The notes beneath the pieces are model-generated. The model did not search any database. It saw only the letters and a program-made list of their open reading frames with translations, and was not told where the DNA came from. Positions 1 through 6,155 of a stretch of 7,723 nt of DNA are shown piece by piece. The stretch's first letter is position 1; every line of letters starts with the position of its first letter. Position numbers and translations under genes: made by a program. This DNA is from XYA12-FULL-58-9 sp001798605 (GTDB lineage: Bacteria > Myxococcota > XYA12-FULL-58-9). Where the stretch lies: positions 1 through 7,723 of the forward strand of contig DAINMX010000281.1 of assembly GCA_036736205.1 (NCBI GenBank), read 5' to 3'.

Positions 1-9
1 GTTCGTCAT
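1..9 (-). CDS. Possible first codons of a divergent gene (partial)
   Basis: On the minus strand, an ATG whose first base is position 9 is followed by ACG AAC and then the window edge. A strong purine-rich ribosome-binding sequence (GGGGGAGGG on the minus strand, about positions 16-24) lies six to seven bases upstream. This is the usual layout of a real start. Only three codons are visible, so no product can be named. If real, the gene is divergent from the PilZ genes and shares the 1-290 intergenic region with them. Confidence 0.35.
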
Positions 10-61
10 GATGGTCCCTCCCCCGAGAGCCGATGAGCATTGCGGATCCCGGATTGGTGGC

Positions 62-75
62 GATGTAACACCACC
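62..75 (+). promoter_or_regulatory. Shortened copy of the shared dyad motif
   Basis: The sequence GATGTAACACCACC matches both ends of the motif found at 236-254, 3889-3907 and 6156-6174, but lacks the six central bases. The TGT and ACA half-sites overlap as TGTAACA instead of being seven bases apart. It lies between the possible divergent start at position 9 and the PilZ gene at 291, so it could serve either. It may be a decayed site or a site with different spacing. Confidence 0.35.
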
Positions 76-96
76 TTCATTCTCGGTCAAGCCGCA

Positions 97-120
97 TATT
101 TGCGCAGTGTATTTGCGCAG
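97..120 (+). repeat. Short direct repeat TATTTGCGCAG, two copies
   Basis: TATTTGCGCAG occurs at 97-107 and again at 110-120, a 13-bp period with a two-base joint. It is intergenic. The 13-bp period is the same as that of the unrelated repeat at 6089-6127. No function is evident; tandem slippage is the simplest origin. Confidence 0.6.
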
Positions 121-180
121 GCGGGCGCATTGAGCCATGCAGGTCCAAACAGATCAACGGCACTGATGCTACTTGTCCTC

Positions 181-244
181 TATGGGCGATGTTAACTATG
201 GGCGATGTTAACTATGGGCGATGTTAACTATGGGCGATGTTAAC
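181..244 (+). repeat. Four exact tandem copies of a 16-bp unit containing a regulatory half-site
   Basis: TATGGGCGATGTTAAC is repeated four times without mismatch at 181-196, 197-212, 213-228 and 229-244. Each unit carries GATGTTAAC, the left half of the shared motif. The last unit runs directly into the right half (ATGACACCAC), so one complete site forms only at 236-254, at the promoter-proximal end. The perfect identity suggests recent expansion by slippage. Copy number would change the number of half-sites upstream of the PilZ gene without altering any protein. The repeat is not coding: an open frame at 221-472 starts inside it but is a shadow of the PilZ gene. Confidence 0.9.
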
Positions 245-254
245 ATGACACCAC
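236..254 (+). promoter_or_regulatory. Shared dyad motif upstream of the first PilZ gene
   Basis: GATGTTAACATGACACCAC contains the perfect palindrome TGTTAACA and the spaced pair TGT-N7-ACA, followed by CCAC. The same arrangement is seen at 3889-3907 and 6156-6174. Here it overlaps the likely -35 element of the promoter at 245-273, a position typical of a repressor or of a proximal activator. The binding protein is unknown. Confidence 0.5.
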
Positions 255-273
255 ATGGCGCGTATGTTATAAA
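245..273 (+). promoter_or_regulatory. Likely housekeeping-type promoter for the PilZ genes
   Basis: A -35-like ATGACA (245-250) and a -10-like TATAAA (268-273) are separated by 17 bases, and each matches the sigma-70 consensus at five of six positions. Transcription would start near 280, giving a very short leader in front of the ATG at 291. An alternative pairing, TTAACA (240-245) with TATGTT (263-268), also has 17-bp spacing and leaves the GGGGAGA ribosome-binding sequence (279-285) fully inside the message. Confidence 0.45.
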
Positions 274-290
274 CCGATGGGGAGACACGT

Positions 291-686
291 ATGGGGTTGG
301 TCACCGTATCGAACACGGTCGCGAAGTTGTTGACCGAGGTCGTCATGCTCGAATGCAGGCGAAAGATCAACGATGGCTTGTCGTTGGACGACTGGACCCG
401 GCTGCGGGAGTTGAACGCTCTCGTGGCGGAGCGCTTGAGGTCTCAGGCCCTACGCGAGGATCGACGACATGACTTGCGGTTGCCGGTGCAAGCTCGGGTG
501 CGCCTGCATCTCGACGGTGTCTCGGCAGAGGCCACGTGCTTCGAGCTGAGCAAGAACGGCCTGTTCCTCGGTGTCTGGCCTCCGTTGGATCTGGGAACGT
601 CGCTTCACCTCGACACATTCATCGTAGATCACGGGCATTATCCGTTGGATGTGGCGGCTGAAGTGGTTTGGCGCAACGATGGATGA
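291..686 (+). pseudogene. PilZ domain protein, apparently frameshifted before the last strand and helix
   Basis: The frame encodes 131 residues. An N-terminal helical region (about 8-50) leads into a PilZ barrel, the c-di-GMP receptor fold, from about residue 57. The RxxxR motif is present (R59 to R63). The (D/N)xSxxG motif is degenerate: E85, S87, G90. The frame stops straight after the strand ending VVWRNDG, where a PilZ domain should still have one more strand and a C-terminal helix. Those pieces are present in the +1 frame at about 687-789 (LAVAVVADP, then AKEIAQRWLAEFL). A tandem GATG at 678-685 accounts for the shift: removing one copy restores a continuous frame ending at 792. The start at 291 has GGGGAGA 6 bases upstream. 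The gene could still be functional as two pieces, or the shift could be a sequencing error. Confidence 0.7.
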
Positions 687-792
687 CAAGCTTGCGGTCG
701 CTGTCGTCGCAGATCCCGTCGAGAACACGGCGAAAGAGATCGCGCAGCGTTGGTTGGCGGAGTTTCTCAAAGGGCTCGCGGGGCGGCTATGA
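679..792 (+). CDS. Displaced C-terminal piece of the PilZ protein, or a 37-residue coupled ORF
   Basis: This 37-codon frame starts at an ATG that overlaps the stop of the upstream PilZ frame (ATGGATGA). It ends at a TGA that overlaps the start of the next PilZ gene (ATGA, 789-792). The peptide contains a hydrophobic strand, AVAVVADP, and an amphipathic helix, AKEIAQRWLAEFLKGL. These match the end of the PilZ fold as seen at residues 355-378 of the downstream protein. It is most simply the lost tail of the upstream gene. Independent translation would need coupling, because no clear ribosome-binding site precedes it. Confidence 0.4.
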   Translation: MDDKLAVAVVADPVENTAKEIAQRWLAEFLKGLAGRL

Positions 793-1955
793 ATCCAACC
801 AATATCGAAGATCTGCACAGCCTGCCGATCCTGGAGTCAGCCTGGCGTACCAGCCTGGAATTCATCGGGAATTTCACGGAAACAGCTGACGGAGTCGCCT
901 ATCTGAACCACCCGTTTGGCAAAGACGATCCACCATGGACGAATCCGCCCATTGGCAGTCTCGTGTCCATCACGATTCGATTGATGGACCGCGACACAGC
1001 GTTTCATCTGCACGGCGAAGTGACGCAATACTCCTCGGACGAACATGGTGTTCGTGGTGTCGTTCTCCGGCTCCTCCCTGAGGAGCGACCACGCCAAGAA
1101 ATGGTGGTCGGTTGCGCCGAGGGTGAAGCGTTTCCCTATGTACGACGGCGCCACGAGCGCGTGGCCTGTTTCTTCCCAATCAGCGTCAAATGCAAGAACC
1201 TTCCCCAATTCGATGCAGTGGCCAATGACATCAGCGAAGGTGGCATGTTCGTGGCGACTGACCGGCTACTGGATCGGGGCGCCGTTGTCGAATTGCAGCT
1301 CTATCTTCCGGACCGCCCGTCCGCCTTGGTCCTGCAAGCGCGAGTAGTCTTCTGCGCGACCACCGGGCCGCAGAAAGGGATCGGTGTGGAGTTTCAGTTT
1401 CGTACGGAAGCTGAACGGCAAGAAGTTGCCGAGCAGGTTCGTTTCCTGAAGAGCATCCTGCAGCAAGAACAGAGCAAACGCAGTTCCAACCCGCTCCTGC
1501 AAAAGGTTGAGACATTCAAAGCGCTCAACGGCAAGGTCCGCGCTGGAATGGCCGACAACAACGAACGACAGCAGTGGCGAGATCTGAAGCAAGCCTATCT
1601 TGAGTATCAAGAATCCATGAATGGCCGTCGTCGTCGATTCCAGCGCCAACCGGTTTCGTTCAGGGCTCGAGTTGGCGATGAGAAGAGCTTCAGGGAGGCT
1701 CGCGCCCTGGATTTGAGCGCTGGCGGAATTCGTCTCATCGTGCCAGGTTCGTACCGCATTGGCGAGGCAATGTCGCTCGTGCTCTATGTGGCGGAAGAGC
1801 CCAATCCGCATTCCATTTTCGGCCGGGTTGTTTGGACCGGCGGAGGTGGCTTGATGGGGCTCGAGTTCCTCGACTTGGATGCCGAAACCCAAGACCGAAT
1901 CGATGCATGGGTGTGGAGCCAGGTCGATCTGATTGCGCTCGTAGGGCGGAGATGA
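789..1955 (+). CDS. Triple-barrel PilZ protein (two intact c-di-GMP-binding PilZ domains plus a degenerate one)
   Basis: The protein has 388 residues and probably acts as a cytoplasmic c-di-GMP receptor or adaptor with no enzymatic domain. Residues about 15-105 look like a PilZ-type barrel without binding motifs. The second domain (about 118-225) has RxxxR at R120-R124 and DxSxxG at D147, S149, G152. A helical linker (about 207-279) follows. The third domain (about 281-380) has RxxxR at R282-R286 and DLSAGG at D308, S310, G313. It ends with the expected strand and helix (MGLEFLDLD...). I chose ATG 789 because it overlaps the preceding stop as ATGA; an open frame extends upstream to 750. The repeated PilZ form resembles the Myxococcus xanthus paralogous PilZ group (TIGR02266), from memory and not verified. 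No membrane segment or signal peptide is seen. Confidence 0.85.
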   Translation: MNPTNIEDLHSLPILESAWRTSLEFIGNFTETADGVAYLNHPFGKDDPPWTNPPIGSLVSITIRLMDRDTAFHLHGEVTQYSSDEHGVRGVVLRLLPEERPRQEMVVGCAEGEAFPYVRRRHERVACFFPISVKCKNLPQFDAVANDISEGGMFVATDRLLDRGAVVELQLYLPDRPSALVLQARVVFCATTGPQKGIGVEFQFRTEAERQEVAEQVRFLKSILQQEQSKRSSNPLLQKVETFKALNGKVRAGMADNNERQQWRDLKQAYLEYQESMNGRRRRFQRQPVSFRARVGDEKSFREARALDLSAGGIRLIVPGSYRIGEAMSLVLYVAEEPNPHSIFGRVVWTGGGGLMGLEFLDLDAETQDRIDAWVWSQVDLIALVGRR

Positions 1956-1956
1956 G

Positions 1957-2064
1957 GTGAACACGGTAGGCGTTTCGAATGAGAACGGTGCAGCACGCGA
2001 CATGGTGTTTCATGACTCAATGGCGGAGGTCCTAGAGACGTTCGACCCTAACGGCACAGCGTAG
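1957..2064 (+). CDS. Possible small ORF of 35 codons, unknown function
   Basis: A GTG one base after the stop of the triple PilZ gene opens a 35-codon frame ending at TAG 2062-2064. GGAGATGAG sits just upstream as a usable ribosome-binding sequence, and the spacing suggests translational coupling. Third codon positions are mostly G or C, in line with neighbouring genes. The peptide is acidic and includes MAEVLETFDPNG; I do not recognise it. It fills most of the 138-bp gap before the next gene. It may be a real small protein or chance. Confidence 0.35.
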   Translation: MNTVGVSNENGAARDMVFHDSMAEVLETFDPNGTA

Positions 2065-2093
2065 TGGCACACACCACATGAGGCGAGGGGAGC

Positions 2094-2537
2094 ATGGGGG
2101 AGAAACCTGTCATTTTCGTTATTGACGATGAGCCCGACACACTCGCGCTCTGGGTCCGCATTCTGCGCGACACGTACGAGGTTGTCGCCTTCGAGGATCC
2201 TAATGTGGCTCTGGCCGCGGCCGTGTCGGCGACGCCGGCACTCGTCATCACCGACCACAGGATGCCAAACCTGACCGGCGTGCAGTTCGTTCGCAAGCTG
2301 GAAGAAGCGGCGGTCGAATGTCCAACCATCATGGTGACGGCGTTTCCGGAACTCGTCGAGGTCGTCGAGGCGCGGGAGAAGATTTTCAACGTCGTGCCAA
2401 AACCGGCCAAGCCCGAGGACCTCTTGGCTTGGGCAAGGATCGCCATCACGTCGTTTCGGCTCAAGACCGCAACAACGAGGCTTGGCAGGCTGAGCGCTTA
2501 CAAACCAACGCCCGCAGGCGGCCGTGGAAATGAGTGA
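2094..2537 (+). CDS. Single-domain response regulator (receiver protein)
   Basis: The 147-residue protein is a CheY-like receiver with every phosphotransfer residue in place: D11 and D12 for metal binding, D54 as phosphoacceptor (VITDHRMP), T82 and K103 (PKPAKP). About 25 residues follow the receiver fold and form a basic tail without a DNA-binding or enzymatic domain. It should therefore act by protein contact after phosphorylation by a kinase encoded elsewhere. A strong purine tract (GAGGCGAGGGGAG, 2080-2092) precedes the ATG. The gene overlaps the start of the CheX-like gene, so the two are probably translated together and may act on one another. Confidence 0.9.
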   Translation: MGEKPVIFVIDDEPDTLALWVRILRDTYEVVAFEDPNVALAAAVSATPALVITDHRMPNLTGVQFVRKLEEAAVECPTIMVTAFPELVEVVEAREKIFNVVPKPAKPEDLLAWARIAITSFRLKTATTRLGRLSAYKPTPAGGRGNE

Positions 2538-3063
2538 GGCAATCTCGGTTGGCCCACGCGACTCTTGCGTTGGGTCAACCGACAGCGAGGGTGAAATGCA
2601 GATAGCAGACGATGAACTCGCCCGCGTGACCGAATGCGTTTGGTCATCGGTCCTCGGCCTACCACTTCAGCGCCTTCCAAAAGAGGAAACACCGGACCAA
2701 CGGATTGCGATCGCCGCCCGTGTGCGGATCGCGGCAGAGAGTTGGAGCGGTGCCCTCACGCTTGGGTGCTCGGAGTTGTTGGGCGCGCGAATCGCAATGG
2801 CTGCCCATGGCAACAACCGAGATCTGACGGTTTCGAGAATTGAGCGCGCTGTCGGTAGAGTGGCCGACCGCATCGCCGCCGATGTCAAGCCGATGCTCGA
2901 CGACGCGTGCGTCCTCTCGCCGCCGATTGTATCCGAAGGCCCTGATGTAATTCCGGTTGGCATGCGGTCGATCGGGCAGGTCTGCTTCATCTGCTTTTCA
3001 CAGCCTTTGCTGATCGCCGTCGCGGAGCGTGACTCTTGCTGTCAGTCAATTCGAATACGATAA
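2530..3063 (+). CDS. CheX-like protein with apparent loss of the phosphatase residues
   Basis: The 177-residue protein has the CheX/CheC-type fold pattern. It starts with ELARVTECVWSSVLGLPL (about 29-46), then SWSGALTLGCSELLGARIA, and a helix AVGRVADRIAADVK (107-120). Next come PPIVSEG and a hydrophobic strand, VCFICFSQPLLIAVAE. Active members of this family dephosphorylate receiver proteins using an ExxN pair on that helix, typically in the context GELANMI. Here the aligned positions are R110 and D113, so catalysis is probably lost and receiver binding may be what remains. The start overlaps the upstream receiver gene by eight bases. GTG 2524 is possible. ATG 2596 is a real alternative: it has GAGGG just upstream and removes a 22-residue tail that looks unstructured. 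Confidence 0.7.
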   Translation: MSEAISVGPRDSCVGSTDSEGEMQIADDELARVTECVWSSVLGLPLQRLPKEETPDQRIAIAARVRIAAESWSGALTLGCSELLGARIAMAAHGNNRDLTVSRIERAVGRVADRIAADVKPMLDDACVLSPPIVSEGPDVIPVGMRSIGQVCFICFSQPLLIAVAERDSCCQSIRIR

Positions 3064-3262
3064 CGTTCAGGCCTTCGTCGCGCCCAGATGCGCGAACAAC
3101 CGCGAACACCATGGGGATACCCACGCTCCTGTCACTTTGGGTCCAGACGGTGCGGAGGGGTCGGGTCCTCGCCCAGCTGACGCCGCGCCACGCGACCCGG
3201 CCCTCGTTTGTCTGCGACTCACATTTCCCCAAACGCTTGCGAGCGTAGCATGGGGGTGCCCA
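3064..3262 (+). other. Intergenic region before the second receiver gene
   Basis: This stretch separates the CheX-like gene from the second receiver. A frame joined to the receiver is open through it from 3029, but its translation shows no receiver-like or other recognisable sequence, so I treat it as non-coding. I saw no convincing promoter. A GGGGGTG purine run just before 3263 can serve as the ribosome-binding site. Confidence 0.5.
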
Positions 3263-3622
3263 ATGCCGCGCGTTCTCTTGGTCGACGACGAGCCCGCGAT
3301 TCTCAATGCGCTTCGGCGTATGCTTCCAAGTTCCTGGGAGGCGGTGACGGCGGGGAACGCGAGCGATGCCGCGCTTCTTCTCGCCGGGCCCGCCTTTGAC
3401 ATCGTGATCACGGATTTCAACTTGCCGGATCACAACGGTGCTTGGCTGCTTCATCGCACGAGCGCGACGCAACCGTGCGCGCTACGCGTGCTGATGTCGG
3501 CATCCGAACCCCCACAACTCGGCGAACACATTGAGAGCGGTCTCGTGCAGAAATGGATGCCCAAGCCTTTCTCCGTCGATGACGTGTGGGCGTGTCTCGG
3601 TTTGGCGGATGGGGCTCGGTGA
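3263..3622 (+). CDS. Minimal single-domain response regulator
   Basis: The 119-residue protein is a complete CheY-sized receiver with nothing added. D8 and D9 (LLVDDEP), phosphoacceptor D51 (VITDFNLP), S79 in the conserved Thr/Ser position and K101 (MPKPF) are all present. The start at ATG 3263 places MPRVLLVDDEP at the N-terminus, as expected for the family. A longer frame from 3029 exists but adds sequence unlike any receiver. As a stand-alone receiver it must signal through a partner; the CheX-like protein encoded upstream is one candidate. Its kinase is not in this window. Confidence 0.88.
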   Translation: MPRVLLVDDEPAILNALRRMLPSSWEAVTAGNASDAALLLAGPAFDIVITDFNLPDHNGAWLLHRTSATQPCALRVLMSASEPPQLGEHIESGLVQKWMPKPFSVDDVWACLGLADGAR

Positions 3623-4055
3623 GTCGCGGATGACTGCGGTGAAGGCATCGCACTACGCTCGGGTTGGCCGGCCGCTGAGGTTGCCGCACAAAGAGGACGC
3701 GACGGGCAGTGAGTTGAGGACCAGCGGTCCACGTAGGACCCGCCGATGTCGACGGTCGATCTCGAAATGGGTTGGCGCAGGCCAGCCCCAGCCCCTCCCC
3801 GACCAAAGTGAATCGTCGCGGTTGGCAAATGCCGGGACTGGCCGCGGAACGATAGATAATGAAAGCCGACCTTCATGTCAAGTGCCGTGATGTAATTACG
3901 ACACCACCTGCACTGATCTGGGGCAGCAGCATCCGCAAGCCTGCTGGCCGAGCGGACAAGGGACCTGGGTGCGCAGCGATGTTCTTCTTGTTCCTCTTGA
4001 CGGCACTTCATTCGTCAGAGATGTCGTGGTAGGGTGAGGCCGACTTGGAGCAGAG
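3623..4055 (+). other. Long intergenic region upstream of the HTH-PAS-PilZ gene
   Basis: The region holds one copy of the shared motif (3889-3907) and a small inverted repeat, GGTCC-ACGTA-GGACC (3726-3740). An isolated -35-like TTGACG lies at 3997-4002 without a good -10 partner. An 86-codon frame runs from ATG 3630, eight bases after the receiver stop, to TGA 3888-3890, and its third positions are GC-rich. However, its peptide is dominated by Arg, Ser, Gly and Pro with no recognisable pattern, and its ribosome-binding site is weak. I therefore do not call it a gene, though it cannot be excluded. Minus-strand frames here look like shadows. Confidence 0.5.
3889..3907 (+). promoter_or_regulatory. 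Shared dyad motif upstream of the HTH-PAS-PilZ gene
   Basis: GATGTAATTACGACACCAC shares GATGTAA and ACACCAC with the other copies and has the TGT-N7-ACA spacing. It also contains the perfect 8-bp palindrome GTAATTAC (3892-3899). It lies 148 bases before the ATG at 4056, leaving room for a leader. It would place this gene under the same control as the PilZ gene at 291 and the pseudo-receiver at 6201. Confidence 0.5.
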
Positions 4056-5891
4056 ATGGCCGCAGTTCCTCCTAATTCCGCCAAGGCGTGCAAGAACCTG
4101 TATGCCTTCATTCGCCTTCGAATTGGCAAGGAGATGTCGGATCGCGAGCTGGCACGCCGATGGGATATGGAGTGGAAGAGCTTCAGTGCGCTCAAGCATG
4201 GCAGGCGTCAGGTTCCAAGGATCCATGACCTGGAGACGCTGGCCAAGCTGTTGAAGGTCGAGCCAGCGTTTGTTTTTGAGGTTGCGCGCGGCGTTTCGGC
4301 CAAGAAGGTCCACGATCTCTTGCGGAAGAACGACCCCGAGAAGATGGCCCGGCTCCTCGTGAGCAGCGTCCGGTCCGCACGCGCGGACGCCGAGTCCAAA
4401 GAGGACCTGTTCCGCGCAATCCTCGATCGGGCCACAGACGGAGTCTTCACCGCCGACATCCAGGGCGCGTTCCGCGAGGTCAACCGACGGCTTTGCGAGC
4501 TGACGGGACTTACGGCCGAGGAACTGCTCTCCCGCAGTCTGTTTGACGTATTCTGTCCTGGCGAGCCGGGCCGCGTCATGCAGGCATTGGCACCCGTGTA
4601 CCAGAATAGCGAAGTACAAGGCGTCGAGTTGATCATGCGTGCTCCAAAAGGGGAGGTGCTATCTCTTGAGTTGAGCGCGAGCCGTATTGACGACGACCGG
4701 GGAAGTCCTGTTGGAATTCAGGGGATTGTGCGCAATACCACCGAGCGGAAGCTGATGGAGGCTCGGCTCCGGCAATCGGAGCACCGCTGGCATTCCTTGA
4801 TCCAACACGTCCCAGATGTTGTGATCCAGATCGATCGTGTCGGACGTATTTTGTACGTCAACCGCACCGCGGCGGGTGCGACGGTCGAGGGAACGATCGG
4901 ATCGAGTGTGCTTGACTACGTTCGACCCGAGGACCACGAGATTGTCAAGAACGCGATTGGTCAGGTCCTGAGCACGGGCGTGATGGCCAACCACGAGCTT
5001 GCGGGCGGTCCTCGTGACGGAGCCATGCGCTGGTACAGGTGTCATATCGGACCGATCAGGAACGAAGCTGGCGAAATCGAGTCGCTCGTCCTGACAGCGA
5101 CAGACACGACGGAAGCAAAGGCTCTGCAAGAAGAGCTGGGCCGCAAGCAGGCGATGCTCAAGACAACGTTCGATGCCATCCCCGCGGTTTGCATGCTCCA
5201 GGACAAGGACTGCACGATCCTCGTTGCCAACCGTTTCCTGTGTGAGTTGCTTGGCCTGAAGGAAGAAGACGTTGTCGGCCGCAAGCCCAACGACCTTTTC
5301 GGTCGACCTCCTGATCCAGATTGTCCTGTACGGCGGTCCCTCGTGACCGCCAAATTCGAGCAAAAGATCACCGAGCTAGTACGTCCCGACGGCTCCAAGC
5401 AGTACCTCCATCGAACTGCCCGGCCGATCCTCGACCGCAACGGTGAAACCGAGTACGTCGTTCAAATCGCAACCGATGTGACGGCACAGGTGCTGGAAGG
5501 CGACAACGTGTTGTTGCAGGTCTCGGACGAGAAGTCGCCACGGGCCATCCCGCCAGATCGTGAGAAGCGTCGGTACCTGCGTGTGGCCACCGAGATGCTT
5601 GTTGACTATGTTGCCCAGGGTCAAGCGGTTCATGCCGAAACACGCAACCTGAGCCGGGGTGGAGTCTTTCTCCGGACCGATGATCTGCTTTCTGTAGGCA
5701 CAGAGGTCTCGCTCGAATGGAAGCTTCCAAAATCTGATGTCGTCATGAAGGCCACGACCGTGGTGGTGTGGTGCAGCCCTGGGAAACAGGGTACGCCTCG
5801 CGGCATGGGGCTGCGGTTCCTCGACCTGTCGTCAGAGAATCAGAAGACAATTGTGGACCACGTAGCGACGCTCGTCAGTGTGTGCGCTTGA
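4056..5891 (+). CDS. HTH-PAS-PAS-PAS-PilZ one-component regulator
   Basis: The 611-residue soluble protein begins with a Cro/XRE-like helix-turn-helix (about 14-78; MSDRELARRWDM, then a recognition helix near WKSFSALKHGRR). Three PAS sensor domains follow at about 116-228, 241-352 and 365-477, each ending in the usual DxTxxK- or TDVT-like junction. A C-terminal PilZ domain (about 500-606) has RxxxR at R505-R509 and NLSRGG at N531, S533, G536. There is no histidine kinase, GGDEF, EAL or sigma-54 ATPase domain. It could therefore bind DNA directly under control of PAS-sensed signals and c-di-GMP. The PAS cofactor, if any, cannot be told. GGAG lies 6 bases before ATG 4056. It stands alone between two long intergenic regions, with the shared motif upstream. 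The weak N-terminal similarity leaves the HTH call less certain than the PAS and PilZ calls. Confidence 0.85.
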   Translation: MAAVPPNSAKACKNLYAFIRLRIGKEMSDRELARRWDMEWKSFSALKHGRRQVPRIHDLETLAKLLKVEPAFVFEVARGVSAKKVHDLLRKNDPEKMARLLVSSVRSARADAESKEDLFRAILDRATDGVFTADIQGAFREVNRRLCELTGLTAEELLSRSLFDVFCPGEPGRVMQALAPVYQNSEVQGVELIMRAPKGEVLSLELSASRIDDDRGSPVGIQGIVRNTTERKLMEARLRQSEHRWHSLIQHVPDVVIQIDRVGRILYVNRTAAGATVEGTIGSSVLDYVRPEDHEIVKNAIGQVLSTGVMANHELAGGPRDGAMRWYRCHIGPIRNEAGEIESLVLTATDTTEAKALQEELGRKQAMLKTTFDAIPAVCMLQDKDCTILVANRFLCELLGLKEEDVVGRKPNDLFGRPPDPDCPVRRSLVTAKFEQKITELVRPDGSKQYLHRTARPILDRNGETEYVVQIATDVTAQVLEGDNVLLQVSDEKSPRAIPPDREKRRYLRVATEMLVDYVAQGQAVHAETRNLSRGGVFLRTDDLLSVGTEVSLEWKLPKSDVVMKATTVVVWCSPGKQGTPRGMGLRFLDLSSENQKTIVDHVATLVSVCA

Positions 5892-5985
5892 GCTCCCGAC
5901 CTTCTTGTGTCAGACCGAAGACGGTTGTCCGCATCTCGAGCTGTTTTTGCAGACGGGCCCCGCAGCTCTTGTGGTTGGTGTAAGA

Positions 5986-6005
5986 TTATCCCCACTTTGT
6001 CCACA
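5986..6005 (+). other. Two tandem DnaA-box-like sequences
   Basis: TTATCCCCA (5986-5994) and TTGTCCACA (5997-6005) each differ by one base from the consensus TTATCCACA. Their starts are 11 bases apart, about one helical turn. They could be a DnaA-responsive regulatory site or chance; two boxes alone do not make an origin. Confidence 0.3.
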
Positions 6006-6088
6006 GGTGTGGGCACTGCCCAACGTCCAACAGCGTCCGCCACAGCAGCGCGCTTACCATCCTGCCGCCGTTCGATGATCCTGTCGTT

Positions 6089-6127
6089 GATTCTGGCTGC
6101 TGATTCTGGCTGTTGATTCTGGATTGA
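6089..6127 (+). repeat. 13-bp imperfect tandem repeat, three units
   Basis: The units are GATTCTGGCTGCT (6089-6101), GATTCTGGCTGTT (6102-6114) and the diverged GATTCTGGATTGA (6115-6127). GATCCTGTCGTT just before (6077-6088) may be a decayed fourth. The last unit creates TTGACA (6124-6129), which could act as a -35 element. The repeat is in non-coding sequence upstream of the pseudo-receiver gene. Confidence 0.75.
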
Positions 6128-6155
6128 CAACCACGTCCTGGTTGAGTAGACGGTC

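Noticed and set aside
221..472. Plus-strand open frame starting in the 16-bp repeats
   Set aside because: It overlaps the PilZ frame, its translation is low complexity and rich in Arg and Gly, and it would vary with repeat number.
1266..2003. Long minus-strand open frame of 245 codons
   Set aside because: It lies antisense to the triple PilZ gene, whose domains and motifs are clear. Long antisense frames are expected in GC-rich coding DNA.
2063..2080. TGGCAC at 2065-2070 as a sigma-54 promoter
   Set aside because: The -12 element (TTGC-like) is missing at the required spacing.
3029..3262. N-terminal extension of the second receiver
   Set aside because: The extra 78 residues do not resemble any receiver-linked domain and overlap the end of the CheX-like gene. 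The ATG at 3263 gives the standard receiver start.
3451..4011. Minus-strand open frame of 186 codons spanning the intergenic region
   Set aside because: It overlaps the receiver gene, has no recognisable pattern and no good ribosome-binding site. The part over the intergenic region does not look coding.
4659..5363. Minus-strand open frame of 234 codons
   Set aside because: It is antisense to the PAS domains of the 4056-5891 gene and shows no recognisable domain.
5938..5968. GAGCTG / CAGCTC inverted repeat after the HTH-PAS-PilZ gene as a terminator
   Set aside because: The loop is about 19 bases and no T-run follows the second arm.
5986..6127. Replication origin
   Set aside because: There are only two imperfect DnaA-like boxes, no AT-rich unwinding region and no replication genes nearby.
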